Origin: Dromiciops gliroides
Taxonomy: Eukaryota > Chordata > Mammalia > Microbiotheria > Microbiotheriidae
Length of the DNA: 64,000 nt
Direction of reading: 5' to 3'
NCBI RefSeq assembly: GCF_019393635.1
Contig: NC_057867.1
Location: 62,627,492 to 62,691,491, forward strand
This document shows, piece after piece, positions 47,341-59,747 of the stretch. Under the pieces are notes generated by a model that was not told the DNA's origin, made no database searches, and was given only the letters and a program-made list of their open reading frames with translations. Numbering within the stretch: the stretch's first letter is position 1; the number at the start of each line of letters is the position of its first letter. Made by a program: the position numbers and the translations under genes.

Positions 47341-47456
47341 TTAGAGGATATAGAAGAATATCAGCTCAGGGGCACAAATAGGAAGACAAGAAGGAGAATA
47401 ATAATGATGGTGGCTCCCACTTTCCTCCAAGCAACCCTGTGAGGGTAGGTACTCTT

Positions 47457-47609
47457 TTTTTTTTTTTTTTTTAGTGAGGCAATTGGGGTTAAGTGACTTG
47501 CCCAGGGTCACACAGCTAGTAAGTGTTAAGTGTCTGAGGCCGGATTTGAACTCAGGTCCTCCTGACTCCAGGGCCGGTGCTCTATCCACTGCGCCACCTA
47601 GCTGCCCCG
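47457..47609 (-). mobile_element. WSINE1-type SINE
   Basis: Antisense; GAGGGTAGGTACTC flanks both ends. Confidence 0.93.
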
Positions 47610-47947
47610 AGGGTAGGTACTCTTATTCGTCCCATTTTACAAGTGAGGATGCATGCTTAGAGAGTTTGGTGAACTGCTTTATCCAAGGTCAGACAATTAA
47701 GTGAAGGGCTACCTTGTTCCCTAAGTCAGGAGAGGAGGAGGAAAAAATAGGGATATTCAGGTGATTTAAAATCTGGAATTAGAAAAATGGACTCAGTTCT
47801 TTCAGTGAAGTATTAGAGGAATTGAAGGGCATGATACAAATGACTCGAGAAGTGAAGGGAAGTTTAAAATAACTGCTTTGCTATTAATGTAGACATGAAG
47901 TGGGGGGGGTTTATTATGACTAAAAGTGTCTGCTTTCTTTTCTGAAG

Positions 47948-48154
47948 ATGCTTCTTGCTGGAGCAGTAAGAATTGCTGATAAAATCGAATCTGGAAAAAC
48001 ATCCGTGGTGATACATTGCAGTGATGGCTGGGATCGAACAGCACAGCTCACATCTCTGTCTATGCTCATGTTGGACAGCTATTACCGCACCATTCAAGGA
48101 TTCGAGGCCCTCATAGAAAAAGAGTGGACGAGCTTTGGGCACAGGTTTGCATTG
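47948..48154 (+). CDS. MTMR1: MTMR1 exon 11 with catalytic loop
   Basis: Acceptor TTCTGAAG, donor TTG|GTAAGC; 207 nt, phase 0. Residues 410-478. The active-site loop [11 protein letters not shown] is complete: nucleophile Cys at about residue 433, Asp residues at 435 and 438, and Arg at 439. The copy is therefore predicted to be an active 3-phosphatase and not one of the dead myotubularins. [10 protein letters not shown] and [13 protein letters not shown] follow. Confidence 0.98.
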
Positions 48155-48980
<826 letters not shown>

Positions 48981-49029
48981 TAGTGAAGTTCCTGGATAGA
49001 ATTAAGATGATCTTTATGGATTCATTGAT

Positions 49030-49560
49030 GGGAAGGTTGGCATTTTCGATCCTGTTTCATTCAGTTTGATTGTATTTTCAGCACATCACTTTCTGAGAAT
49101 GTGTGTCATCCTCTGTACCTCTTCTGCTAACAGTAGGTGGGGGATCCCCTTTATCATCATTTATTAGAGGCATAATTGTTTATGACTTTGATCATTGTTC
49201 TGTCTTTCTCAGTTGTTTTCCTTTGTGTTATTGTGGTTTCTTGTAAACTGTTTTCCCAGTACTACTAACTTCATTTTTCATCAGTTCATACAAGGCTTCC
49301 CAAGACTCTGAATTCTTCATATTCATTTCTAGAAGCACAATAATATTCCATCACATTTACACACCACAGTTGCATCAAGCCATTCCCCAGTTGGAAGGTC
49401 ACCACATTGTTTCCAGTTCTTTGCTACCTACCACAAGAAGTGCTTCTCTAAACATTTTAATACATAGTAGTCTTCTGTCTTTTAACCTCTTTAAGGGTGT
49501 ATGCCCAGTAGTGATATTGCTAGATTAAATGACCAAATCCTTTCTGCACCAGCAGATTGT
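49030..49560 (-). mobile_element. L1 3' region, antisense
   Basis: AAGCACAATAATATTCCATC, CAGTTGCATCAAGCCATTCC and GTAGTGATATTGCTAGATTA, shared with the other antisense L1 copies. Confidence 0.7.
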
Positions 49561-50095
49561 CTTCTAATCGCATTTATGGCCTTGGATTAAGAGGACCAGG
49601 CCTCTGCTTGTACAGATACACTGACTTGCCACCAAGATTAAAAGGAAGGAAATGACAGTACGGACTCAGATGTGACTTATCTGTAATGTGGCCGAGAACT
49701 CAGAAGGAAGCAAAGGGATATGCCTCCGAGGAAGCAAAAGCCATTTCCCATACTTCATATACTCGGTTTATAAGACAAATGCTTCTCTCAAAATCAATTT
49801 GCTATTCTTTTATGAACTATGCTAACAAACAGTCGTTTGATTTCCCAGCTTACATACTAGAAGAGCAGCAGGAGTAAGACGGAGGAAGAGAACAAGTACA
49901 GGCAGGCATGATGACAGCTGCGACAGGAAGAGCCAAGTATGCAGGGCCATTTAGTGTGGTAGAAAATATTCCTATGTGTATCAGTAGCCCCTGAAGATAT
50001 CTCTGTGTTACACTGATTTGTATTCATAATGACAGTACTAAGCCACCAAGAAAAGATTCAAACATATGCATTATACTTTATTTAAGAATGCAAGG

Positions 50096-50248
50096 GGGCA
50101 GCTAGATGGCGCAGTGGTTAAAGCACCAGCCCTGGATTCAGGAGTACCTGAGTTCAAATCCGGCCTCAGACACTTGACACTTACTAGCTGTGTGACTCTG
50201 GGCAAGTCACTTAACCCCCATTGCCTAAAAAAAAAAAAAAAAAAAAAA
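50096..50248 (+). mobile_element. WSINE1-type SINE, cluster member 1
   Basis: Preceded by AAGAATGCAAGGGG, which recurs after its A-tail. Confidence 0.92.
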
Positions 50249-50258
50249 GAATGCAAGG

Positions 50259-50412
50259 GGAGCAGCTAGGTGGCACAGTGGATAGAGCACTGGCCCTGGA
50301 TTCAGGAGGACCTGAGTTCAAATCCAGCCTCAGACCCTTGACACTTAGTAGCTGTGTGACCCTGGGCAAGTCACTTAACCCCAATTGCCTCACACACACA
50401 CAAAAAAAAAAA
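50259..50412 (+). mobile_element. WSINE1-type SINE, cluster member 2
   Basis: Starts directly after the second GAATGCAAGGGG; tail with (CA)n. Confidence 0.92.
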
Positions 50413-50422
50413 GAATGCAAGG

Positions 50423-50570
50423 GGGCAACTAGGTGGCACAGTGGATAAAGCACCAACCCCGACCCCGGAGTCAGGAGGACCTAGGTTCAAATGTGGCCTC
50501 AGACACTTGACACTTACTAGCTGTGTGACCTCGGGCAAGTCACTTAACCCTCATTGCCCTGCCCAAAAAA
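50423..50570 (+). mobile_element. WSINE1-type SINE, cluster member 3
   Basis: Starts after the third AGAATGCAAGGGG; contains an ACCCCGACCCCGG imperfection in the head. Confidence 0.92.
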
Positions 50571-50587
50571 ATGCAAGGAGGGGGGGA

Positions 50588-50735
50588 GAGAGCTAGGTGG
50601 CACTAGAGTGAATTGAGCACCAGCCCCAGGGTCAGGAGAACCTGAGTTCAAATCAGGCCTTAGATACTTACTAGCTATGTGACCCCAAGCAAGTCACTTC
50701 ACCCTGATCGCCTAGAAAATAAAATTTAATTTAAA
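50588..50735 (+). mobile_element. WSINE1-type SINE, cluster member 4
   Basis: Preceded by AATGCAAGGAGGGG. It is the most diverged of the four, so probably the oldest. Confidence 0.85.
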
Positions 50736-51061
50736 ATTTTAAAATGCATATAAGTATATCTTAAGAAAAGTTCTATAAGCAATTGTTGAAATAAGCAAAG
50801 TTTGAGAATAAAATTCAGTTATTTGAACAGTCAACCTAAATGGAACAGCACATTTACAGTGATAGGTTATTGAGGTGTTGGTGTATATGTAATTTCTTTT
50901 CTGCTTTTGACCTGATTTCTGTTCTAGTTTGTTTAGTCCCTGGGCATCTGGGCCAGTGCTGATTTATGCAACTGGACTATATTGGTTTTGCACTCATTCA
51001 TGTGTCCTTAATATAGTTGCAATAAGAATATAACTAATTTTTTTTTTAAGTCGTTGTTAGG

Positions 51062-51220
51062 GAGGGCAGTTAGGTGGTGCAGTGGATAAAGCACTGGCCC
51101 TGGATTCAGGAGGACCTGAGTTCAAATCTGTCCTCAGACACTTAACACTTACTAGCTGTGTGACCCTGGGCAAGTCACTTAACTCCCATTGCCCTGCAAA
51201 AAAAAACAAAAACAAAAAAG
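51062..51220 (+). mobile_element. WSINE1-type SINE
   Basis: GTTGTTAGGG precedes it and recurs after its A-rich tail. Confidence 0.92.
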
Positions 51221-51232
51221 TTGTTGTTAGGG

Positions 51233-51380
51233 GACAGCTAGATGGTGCAGTGGATAAAGCACCGGCCCTGGATTCAGGAGGACCTGAGTTCAAATCCAGC
51301 CTCAGACACTTGACACTTACTAGCTGTGTGACCCTGGGCAAATCACTTAACTCTCATTGCCCCACAAAAAAAAAAAAAAT
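51233..51380 (+). mobile_element. WSINE1-type SINE
   Basis: Directly follows the previous SINE after the shared GTTGTTAGGGG. Confidence 0.92.
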
Positions 51381-51498
51381 CATTAACTGATTTTTAAATC
51401 CAGAAGCTCTCTATGAAAAATACAAGGTGCCTTCCAACTCTTTGTTCAGTTTTAATCTATTAAGGCTTGTTTCAATTAACATTGTTTTGCACTCTTTT

Positions 51499-51653
51499 TT
51501 TTTTTTTTTTTTTTTTTTTTTGGTGAGGCAGCTGGGGTTAAGTGACTTGCCCAGGGTTACACAGCTAGTGTCAAGTGTCTGAGGCTGGATTTGAACTCAG
51601 GTACTTCTGAATCCAGGGCCGGTGCTTTATCCACTGCGCCATCTAGCTGCCCC
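51499..51653 (-). mobile_element. WSINE1-type SINE
   Basis: Antisense with a T-run of about 25; TGCACTCTT flanks both ends. Confidence 0.92.
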
Positions 51654-51839
51654 TGCACTCTTAAAGCTTAAGACTGCTCTGAGACTTTTGGTACACTGTG
51701 GAGTAGTAGGAGCATCTGCTTCTTAAACTTTATGTATATATTTAAATGGCTATTGAATAAATAACCTCTTCAATAAGTTACACAACTTGAGATGTGCACT
51801 ACTGATGAAAAGAAAATATGCTTTTCTGGACCTGTGATT

Positions 51840-52530
51840 TCAGAGCTTCTGTTCTGCAACTTAGAATCTTAGGAAGTTGTCTGGAGCCCTAAGAGGATTG
51901 GCGACTTGCTCAGGGTCACACAGCCAGGACATGTCGGAGGCAGGACTTCCAGCCTCTCTGCCACATGGTCTTAATTTGGTTTTCAGTTAATTGCTACAGA
52001 GTTAGGAAAAGTGACCTAAGCTAAGTCATGGGGAAAATAATCAGAAATTTCCAGGTTACTCGAATATGGAACAATGCATGTAGAATCCCTTTTTTCATAA
52101 AGGGTGTAGAGAGACTTTGAGAATCTCAAACACTTTTATCCACTATATTTAAGAGAACTTTACTAATCTACACAATGTCCTGGAACCTTTTCTTTGTTTA
52201 AAGTTATCAGCAAGCCCTAGCCTACTTTCTAATTCTTGTCAAAAGCCAACAGAGTTGGGTGGGTAAAGGGCTTTTCCTTTCTAACCAAATAGTCATAATC
52301 TGTTCACCTTTGGTCAAATGCTAAATTCTGGCTAAGCATTTTTATAGTCAATAATGATTGTGTTTTGACTGTGTGCTTTAAATCTGAACCAAATGTTTCC
52401 TCATCTTTTAAGTTTCCCTCAGCATTTGAATTCAACGAACTCTTCTTGATTACCATCCTGGATCACCTTTACAGTTGCCTCTTTGGGACTTTTTTGTGCA
52501 ACTGTGAACAGCAACGGTTAAAAGAGGTAA
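51840..52530 (+). repeat. Right arm of inverted segmental duplication (includes exon 13)
   Basis: The parent arm: end of intron 12, exon 13 and its donor. Similarity to the left arm stops within a few bases of the exon 13 donor, which marks one breakpoint of the duplication. Confidence 0.85.
52413..52526 (+). CDS. MTMR1: MTMR1 exon 13 (last exon in window)
   Basis: Acceptor CTTTTAAG, donor GAG|GTAAAT; 114 nt, phase 0. Residues 510-547 ([20 protein letters not shown] ... CEQQRLKE). An inverted copy of this exon with flanking intron lies in intron 2 (15113-15226). The next expected block (DVYTKTISLW-like) was not found between 52527 and 64000. Confidence 0.97.
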
Positions 52531-53039
52531 ATATGTCCTACTTTTATTTTATGTTCATGATATTCATCCAGATGTTTTTATAGTCATGTGGCTTAGTGGA
52601 AAGAATACAAAACTGGCAGTAAAGTGAATTGGGTTCTGATTGTAAGTTTCTCACTAACTAGCTGTTTGACCCTGGGTAAGTGACTTTACTTTCCCTGGGG
52701 CTCAATTTCTTAATCTGAAAATCAGAAGGTTGAACCAGATGACCATATATGATTTTAGGATTTTTTGTTTCAAAAGGATTTTCCATGGTACTTAGCAGAA
52801 AGATACACAAATAAATGAAATCCATGGATTATCTAAGAACCCCAGTTTAGGCAGTAGTTTAACCTTCACCATCAAACCTGTGACAGAAGCTATTGCCAAA
52901 TATCTCGTAGAGTGGCATTTCAGCTCCTAGCCCTTCTCTGATCAGAGAAGTGACCCACCATGGGGGAAAGAGAGGAAAATGTCATAGATATGTTCATAAG
53001 CTAAATGAACAATTCTCCTAAATAATTGTGACTGTTTTA

Positions 53040-53300
53040 AATGAGAGGCAGCTAAGGTGGTGCAGTGAATAAAGTGCTGGGCCTGGAGTAGAGAAGACTC
53101 ATTTTCATGAGTTCAAATTTGGCCTCAGACACTTAGTAGTTTATGACCCTGGGCAAGTCACTTCACCCTATTTGCCTCAGTTTCCTTATCTGTAAAAGGA
53201 TCTGGAGAAGGAAATGGTATCCCACTCCAATATCTCTGCCAAGAAAATCTGAAAATGGGTCATGAAGAGTTGGACACGACAGAAAAGCAACTGAACAAAA
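53040..53300 (+). mobile_element. RTE-tailed SINE
   Basis: CAGTTTCCTTATCTGTAAAA then CCACTCCAATATCTCTGCC and GAAGAGTTGGACACGAC. Confidence 0.8.
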
Positions 53301-53399
53301 AATATTAAATGACTTAAGCACAATAAAAAGCTTTAGATTTTGAGGTAAAATATTCTGTAAAGAAGGTGAACTTTCATACTCTGTAAAAATGGCAAGTGA

Positions 53400-53550
53400 G
53401 GGGGCAGCTAGGTGGTGCAGTGGATAAAGCACCGGCCCTGGAGTTGGGAGGACCTGAGTTCAAATTTGGCCTTAGATACTTGACACTTCCTAGCTGTGTG
53501 ACCCTGGGCAAGTCACTTCACCCTCATTGCCCCGCAAAAACAAAAACAAC
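53400..53550 (+). mobile_element. WSINE1-type SINE
   Basis: Complete SINE with a short CAAAAACAAAAAC tail. Confidence 0.9.
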
Positions 53551-53927
53551 ATGATTCCAAGTATTTCAAGGGCTGTTACATGAAAGAAGGATCAGGGTTG
53601 TTCTTTTTGGCCCCAGAGGACACACCTAGGAGCATTGAGGAGAAGTTGCAGAGAGGTAGATTTAGGTTTGAGGTCAAGAAAAACAAAACAAGTAAAAACT
53701 TCCTGACAGTTAGAACTATCCCAAGTCAAATGGGTCACCTTTGGGAAGCGGTAGGTTAGTTCCTCCTCGTCAGAGGGCTTAAAAGATTGTGTTCAATTGT
53801 TTGTTGGGTATGTTGCAGAGAGGAATTCTTTTTCGGGTCTGGGTTGAAGTAGATTCTCTGATTCTGAAAATAATCAAGTCTTGAGGGGGCTTTCATTTGT
53901 CTCTTACAGCCAAAAGTTTTAGAATAG

Positions 53928-54073
53928 GGGCAGCTAGGTGGTGCAGTGGATAGAGCACCAGCCCTGGAGTCAGGAGGACCTGAGTTCAAATGTGGCCTGA
54001 GACACTTGACACTTCCTAGCTGTGTGACCCTGGGCAGGTCACTTAACCCCAATTGCCTCACCCAAAAAAAAAA
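53928..54073 (+). mobile_element. WSINE1-type SINE
   Basis: AAGTTTTAGA flanks both ends. Confidence 0.92.
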
Positions 54074-54075
54074 TA

Positions 54076-54690
54076 AGTTTTAGAGTAATCTTGACATGCT
54101 TTGCAACAGAACCTTCCCAGTATCATTTGGACCATAACTTTCAGCTAGACTAATCTGCCATGCAGTCCATCAGCAACTGTCTTAGAGTCGTTCTTGATTG
54201 TGCTAGCATATGTGGACCCACTATAGTTAGTCCTTTCATATAAAAGTTCTTAGCAGAACAATTCTGGAATGATTCCACAACTTTGTATGTGCCTGGACAA
54301 ATGTCTAAGTTTCACCTTCAGACACTAGGTAAAAGCAAGCCTGGTACAGAGCAGCATCCAGTATACTTGTCTTGCCAGTGTGTGGGCACTAAGAAACTTT
54401 GCCCTAACCACCCATTGCTATTCTTTCTCTTTGTGTGCATTTAGGTCCAGATTTGCCCTCTTTTACATTCCTTTGGGATGTGAGTTCCTTGAAGGCAGAG
54501 AGAGTTTGTCATTCTTGTCTTGCTGTTCCCGGTTCCTAATATCAAACGCTGCATATAATTGGTTCTTGATCAATGTCAAATTCAATTTTATTCAGTTGAA
54601 TTATTCTCTTCTATGAATGACTTGGCCTGCTATTGATTTTGACTTTTGATTACCTTTTTTATATCATGTCAATTTGTCCTTTGAAGTGGT
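54076..54690. other. Intron 13, mostly unassigned
   Basis: An L2 sense 3' end is likely at 54460-54600 (GTGAGTTCCTTGAAGGCAGA). Confidence 0.4.
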
Positions 54691-54694
54691 ATTA

Positions 54695-54770
54695 TTGGGG
54701 CAGCTAGGTGGCACAATGGATAGAGCACTGGCCCTGGAGTCAGGACCTAAGTTCAGATCTGGCCTCAGAC
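54695..54770 (+). mobile_element. WSINE1-type SINE, 3'-truncated
   Basis: Head only, stopping at GGCCTCAGACA. Confidence 0.85.
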
Positions 54771-55109
54771 ATAGGGAAAGGTCTAACTAATTTTCGTATA
54801 GATATCTCCCTCCATTAAACTTATCATCTGATGCCTTGAATGAAAGTGACCCCGGGTTCTCAGAGGCCACATGAGCAGAACACAAGCTGTGACAAGTCCT
54901 AATAAGATGAAATGGCCACTAATTGACTCTGAAGGTCGGGGACCTAGCTAGCTATGTTTCGAGAGCCTCATCACAAGGTGGCTTGGTGATGAACTTTTTG
55001 GTTTCAGCATCTCTCAAAGATCATGTCCCAAGTTGTAGAGCAGTTGGATACTGGTACAAGGAATTTAACAATCACATAGTGATAGTAGTGAATACGCCCG
55101 CTGCCCTTT

Positions 55110-55440
55110 GACCTGGTCAGGACGTTTTTGGAGGACTGTATTCAATTTGTGTCCAAAGAATAGTAGTTATGAAAGTGAATAGCTTTGAAATCATCGTGTT
55201 AGAAGATGAGGTAAAGTAGTTGGGAATGTTCAACCTTGACAAGACTCAATGAACATGCTGACTGTCCTCAAGTATCTGAAGGACCGTCGTGTGGAAAAGG
55301 AAATTAGACTTGTTTTGCTTGACCTCCAGAAGTCAGAACTAGAAGTAAAGGCTGCAATCAATGCAGCAAACACCACACTGAGCATTAGGGATACTGTCAT
55401 GGCGGGCCAGGGCAACGAGCATTTGTCCTAAGTGGTGGGG
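55110..55440 (+). repeat. Unclassified dispersed repeat
   Basis: Shares the order of blocks (AATGTTCAACCTTGACAAG, CAAGTATCTGAAGGAC, GTGTGGAAAAG) with 62880-63345. The short open frames here are part of the repeat. Confidence 0.5.
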
Positions 55441-55839
55441 ATACAGATCCAAGCAAAAAAGAAAGACAGTCTCTGGCTTCAAGGAGCTTGTATTTAGTGG
55501 GGGAAGATAATACTGTAGGGAGCTGAAAAGCAATGGGGCCGGCAGAGTGACAGAATCTGTAAAATCAAAGGCTAAGCCAGCAGAGAAATGAAAGTTGCCC
55601 AGACTAGACCCTTTCCCAAAATAGAGGCCTCAGGTGGAATTCAGCAGTGGGAGGAGAGGCCTGGCCCATCTGAAATATTATAGGGTTAGAAGACCACTGG
55701 CCCTGAGGGAAGGTCCAGGGTGAGTCAGCAGCTGAGGCATAGCAGCAGAGCCCAGAGGGGAATGAAGACTGGCCAGCTAGGGCCCCTGATGCTCCTAGGG
55801 ATCTGTGACCTTGTCCACTGACGTATTCTCTCCACCTAC

Positions 55840-56105
55840 AAAGGTAGCTAAGTGGCACAATGGATAAAGTGCTGGACCCGGAGTCGGAAAGACCCGAGTT
55901 CAAATCCAGAGTCAGATACTTTCTAGCTATGTGGCCTTGGTAAGTCACTTAATATCTGTCTGCTCCCCAATTTCCTCATCTGTAAAATGGGGCTAATAAT
56001 AGCTCCTACCTTCCAGGGTTGTGAGGATAAAATGAAATATTTGTAAAGTGCTTTGTAAACCCTCCAGCACTATAAAAATGCTGCTGCTTGTTGTTGTTGT
56101 TGTTG
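55840..56105 (+). mobile_element. MAR1-like SINE
   Basis: Head AGCTAAGTGGCACAATGGAT, tail CTCATCTGTAAAATGGGGC, then GTGAGGATAAAATGAAATAT and a (GTT)n end. Confidence 0.85.
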
Positions 56106-56460
56106 TTGAATGCAAAAATGAAACAATCCCTGCCCTCAAGAAGCTCAGATCCCACTATCATAAAATCTCATAATCTCAGTGGAAGATGATTTGAACAACT
56201 TGGGGGAGATAGGAACGACTTTCCAGAGTGGGTGAACTGTGAAAGAAGATAGAAGGAGGGGAAGGGAGTGAATGAGGGGCAGCTCATTTCGAGTTGGGAG
56301 AGAAAACTAGTCTAGGTTGACTGAGATGGAGAATGTATGGAGGGGAGCATGTGAGGCAGGAACGTTAAATTGAGCCAGATTGTTGAGGGACTTAATTGCC
56401 TGATGAAGGATTTTGGTTTTGATCCTCTAGGCAACAGAAAGGCAGCAGTGGTTGGTTTAA
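56106..56460 (-). mobile_element. L2 fragment, antisense
   Basis: CAATCCCTGCCCTCAAGAAG, GGGACTTAATTGCCTGATGA. Confidence 0.6.
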
Positions 56461-56694
56461 AAGAGATTTTATTAGTCATTTTTGTTTTCTTCATCTCTTC
56501 AGTTACCCAATATAGCCCCATAGCCCTGAATAACAAAAAGTAGAGTTTAAAAACAAGCTGTTCATTAAAACTGATGAACACTTTAATCAGGTGTGAAATA
56601 TATGCTGTTTTTCAACCCTGAAAAGAAGGGAAGGAGGTACATTCTCATCTCTTCCTCACTGCCAAATTTGGTTATTTTAATTGCACAGCATTGG

Positions 56695-57250
56695 GGGGGG
56701 GGGGGGTGTTGTTCTTTCGGTTTACATTGTTGCAGTGATTGTGAATGTTACTTTCTTGGTTTAATTTACTTGTACCCATTTGAGTCTTTCCAAGCCCCAC
56801 TGTGTTCTTCATATCTATTGTTTCTTGTATTTCAGTAATATTCCATTCCATTCATCTGTCACAATTTATTTAGCCATTCCCCCAATGGGAATGAACATAT
56901 GCTCTTTTCCCCCCATGTTTGGCTGTTATGATAAGTATTGCTATGATTAATTTGGTATAATATGGGACAATTCTTTTCATCTTTGACTTAGTTGGTGACA
57001 TTTGCCTAACAGTGGGATATCTCCATCAAAGGAGACATTTTACTTGCTTTCTTAGCATAATTCCAGATTACTTTCTAGACTAGTTGGACCCATTCACATT
57101 TCCAGAAACAGTGTATTAGCATTGTCTTTGTATAAAACTTCCAACATTGGCTTTTCCCATCTTTTGCCATGTTTGTCAATTTGCTCAGTGTGTGGAGAAA
57201 CCTTACAACTGTTTTGATGTGCACTTCTGTCATTATTAGCGATTTAGAGT
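56695..57250 (-). mobile_element. L1 3' region, antisense
   Basis: G-run start, then ATCTATTGTTTCTTGTATTT, TAATATTCCATTCCATTC, ATTTAGCCATTCCCCCAATG. Confidence 0.7.
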
Positions 57251-57289
57251 AACATTTCATATGTTGTTAATAGTTTGAAATTTTTTTAG

Positions 57290-57445
57290 ACCAGCGATGT
57301 CAAACTCAAATAAAAATGGATCCCTGTGACTGCAAATTGACTTAAAAAAAAACCCCACAAATTAACATTCTCTCTGTTGTATGGTATTTTTCTTTCTTTT
57401 GTTAAACATTCTCCAATTAGATTTAAATAAGGTTTGGGCCTGCTC
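57290..57445 (+). repeat. Unclassified dispersed repeat, copy 2
   Basis: Related to 2325-2510 (GATGTCAAACTCAAATAAAA, TTTTGTTAAACATTCTCCAA). It directly precedes the UHRF2-like fragment. Confidence 0.6.
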
Positions 57446-57554
57446 TGCCAGTTGGACACCTCTGCTCTAGGTTCCTATCCTTTGTCCACTTTTCCTTTGG
57501 AAAAAGTGGCTTTGGTCCCTGAGGTTTCTGAGCAAAGAGGCAACGTGTTCAGAA

Positions 57555-57900
57555 GTGGGGTAGACTGCTTGCTTATGTTCTGGATGTGGTGGCAAACAAG
57601 CAGCTGCTCTGTGATGAGTGTAATTCGGCCTTTCATATCTATTGCCTGAATCCTCCTCTAAGCAAAATTCCAGAAGATGAAGACTGCTATTGTCCTTCCT
57701 GTAAAACTGATTCAAACAAAGTTGTAAAAGCTGGCAAAAAACTCAAAAAGAGTAAAAAGAAAGCAAAGATGCCATCTGCTAGTACTTAAAGCCATAGAGA
57801 CTGGGGCAAGGGAAGAACCAGACCAGGCTGGAACTCTAGGCTAGATAGGCCTTTTCTTAACTTTCTGAACTCCACGTGAATATCTGTATGCTTTAATAAA
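57555..57900 (+). pseudogene. UHRF2 pseudogene: UHRF2-like PHD-finger fragment (pseudogene)
   Basis: Bases 57589-57786 read [17 protein letters not shown], then [20 protein letters not shown] and VVKAG...[12 protein letters not shown], the PHD finger and following basic segment of UHRF2 (UHRF1 is less similar). The preceding CLCSGCGGK block is in another frame, so there is a frameshift with a small deletion. A TAA stop follows MPSAST and SHRDWGKG continues after it. The Trp before the final Cys pair is Cys here. AATAAA lies at 57895-57900, with no A-tail visible. The rest of the roughly 800-residue protein is absent. It may be a truncated retrocopy or an older fragment. Confidence 0.8.
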
Positions 57901-57909
57901 TGTTTAATG

Positions 57910-59185
57910 CCCAAAGACTGGTGCTAAAGCTTCTAATTTAAGGCAATCACACAATTTAGATTTTAAACATCACACTTACTAGAGATCTTCAAATGAGTTA
58001 CATGATTCCTTATGTGATTGTAGATCCTAGTCTAGCTTTGTCTTTTTATTCATGAAGAAATTCCACAAGGAAGTTCATCAACTGCCTGTGGTCATACAAA
58101 TAGTGTCAGAGGCACAATTTAAACATGGATCCTCAGACTCCAGGAGCTGGGTATGGTTTTGATGCATTTAAGTGCCTTATGAGGTTCGGTGATTTTTCAA
58201 GTATCTATACTGAGAATTTTATTGATCTTTAAAGGAGATGTGGTGAGAGTGTTTTCAGATTACAAAAACTACTAAACTGAAAAGTAATGATTTTGTTAGG
58301 GTGTAGGTGTTTTCATTTTTTTAATGATAAATAACTCAAGAATGAGCAAGCAGTTGTATTTTCTTTGATACTTCTGGTGGCCTGTTTTTCATTTTTAATC
58401 TAAAGCTTTATCTAATACTGTGGAACAGGCCCAGGTCAATCCACCAGTAACAGTTCTTTGGTGTTTTGATAACTAAACCCCTTTATGTGAAACTTAAGAT
58501 GGGCTTGATCTTACACTGAATTCTGCTCTGGGTGGAGCTAGAACAGTTAAACTGTGTAACTGACAGCTCTGAGTTTTCTCAAAAAAAAATCATCAAATAC
58601 TCTTAGGTCCCACTAGGTGGAGCTGAATCTTTTCTTATTACTTAATGGTTGCCAAACTGGTTTTGTAAATTGACAATGTGGTAAAGCTCCTTCAAAATGT
58701 AATTTATGACATCACTATACTAGAAATAGATACTCCTGCTGAAAAAAGAATTAGAAATCTAAAAGTAAAGCCAGAAAAACTAAAGTTCTGAAATATGAAA
58801 TTAATGGTTTTGTGTTTGCTGGTTTTTCAATTAAATATAATTTCTAATTGAATGCCCCAAAATGAAAAGTTCAGAATGAAATGCTCTTATGTGTGTGGCT
58901 CTTAAATGATAAATCAGTTGTCTCTAAACAAATTCACTGAAATTGTTTATTTGACTTTGTAATTTTACTTTTGAATAATTTTTGTAGCTTTTCTTTTCCT
59001 TCATCTATGTTTTATATAGTAACTCGTGCATCATTTTTTAAAAACAGCATACCAAGTTTACAAGTTATTTTCTGCGTTTTGGTTTGTGGTTTTGTTTTTT
59101 AAAGAAATAAAATGTTAGTGAGGCCATGTGAACCAATTGTAATGTTTTTCTTGAGTTCAGTATAAATGTTTATATTATTTCCAAA
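57910..59185. other. Intron 13, AT-rich unique sequence
   Basis: No SINE in 1.3 kb, unusual for this end of the window. It could belong to the non-coding part of whatever brought in the UHRF2-like fragment, but I recognise nothing. Confidence 0.4.
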
Positions 59186-59189
59186 TAAC

Positions 59190-59515
59190 ATCTTTTTTTC
59201 TTTAATTAAAAAAAAAATTCCCCATTACATGTAAAGATAGTTTTCAGCATTCATTTTTGTAAGATTTTGAGTTCCACATTTTTCTCCCCCCTCCCAAAGC
59301 CAGCAAGCAACCTGACATAGATTATACATTATAATCATGTTAAACATATTTCCACATTAGTCATGTCATAAGAGAAGGATCAGAACAAAAGGGGAAAAAA
59401 ACCACAAGAAAGAATAAACAACATAAAAGCAACAACAAAAGTAAAAATAGTACGCTTCAGTCTGCATTCAGACCATAGTTTTTTTTCTGAATGTGGAGAC
59501 CACCAAATAACATCT
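59190..59515 (-). mobile_element. L1 3' end, antisense
   Basis: TTCCCCATTACATGTAAAGA, then CACATTAGTCATGTCATAAG and AGTACGCTTCAGTCTGCATT. Confidence 0.8.
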
Positions 59516-59747
59516 TGTAGTAGAGATCATTTATTGTATAGCATATAACACAGTGCTTTGCACATACTGTGGGTCGCATAAAGATTTGTTGAATTAAATG
59601 CATTTCACCTCACTAATGCATGCTTTTGCAACCCTTAGAGAAGGATTTCTTTCTCCTTCCCCATGCTCCATTCATTCTGCCATTTAGCTTTAACATAAGA
59701 GCTAAGATGCTAAAGCCTTTAAACCATGGTAAATAATGTGTTTATTC

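Noticed and set aside
55249..55431. Open frame resembling a coiled coil (LKYLKDRRVEKEIRLVLLDL)
   Set aside because: Falls in a dispersed repeat also present at 62880-63345.
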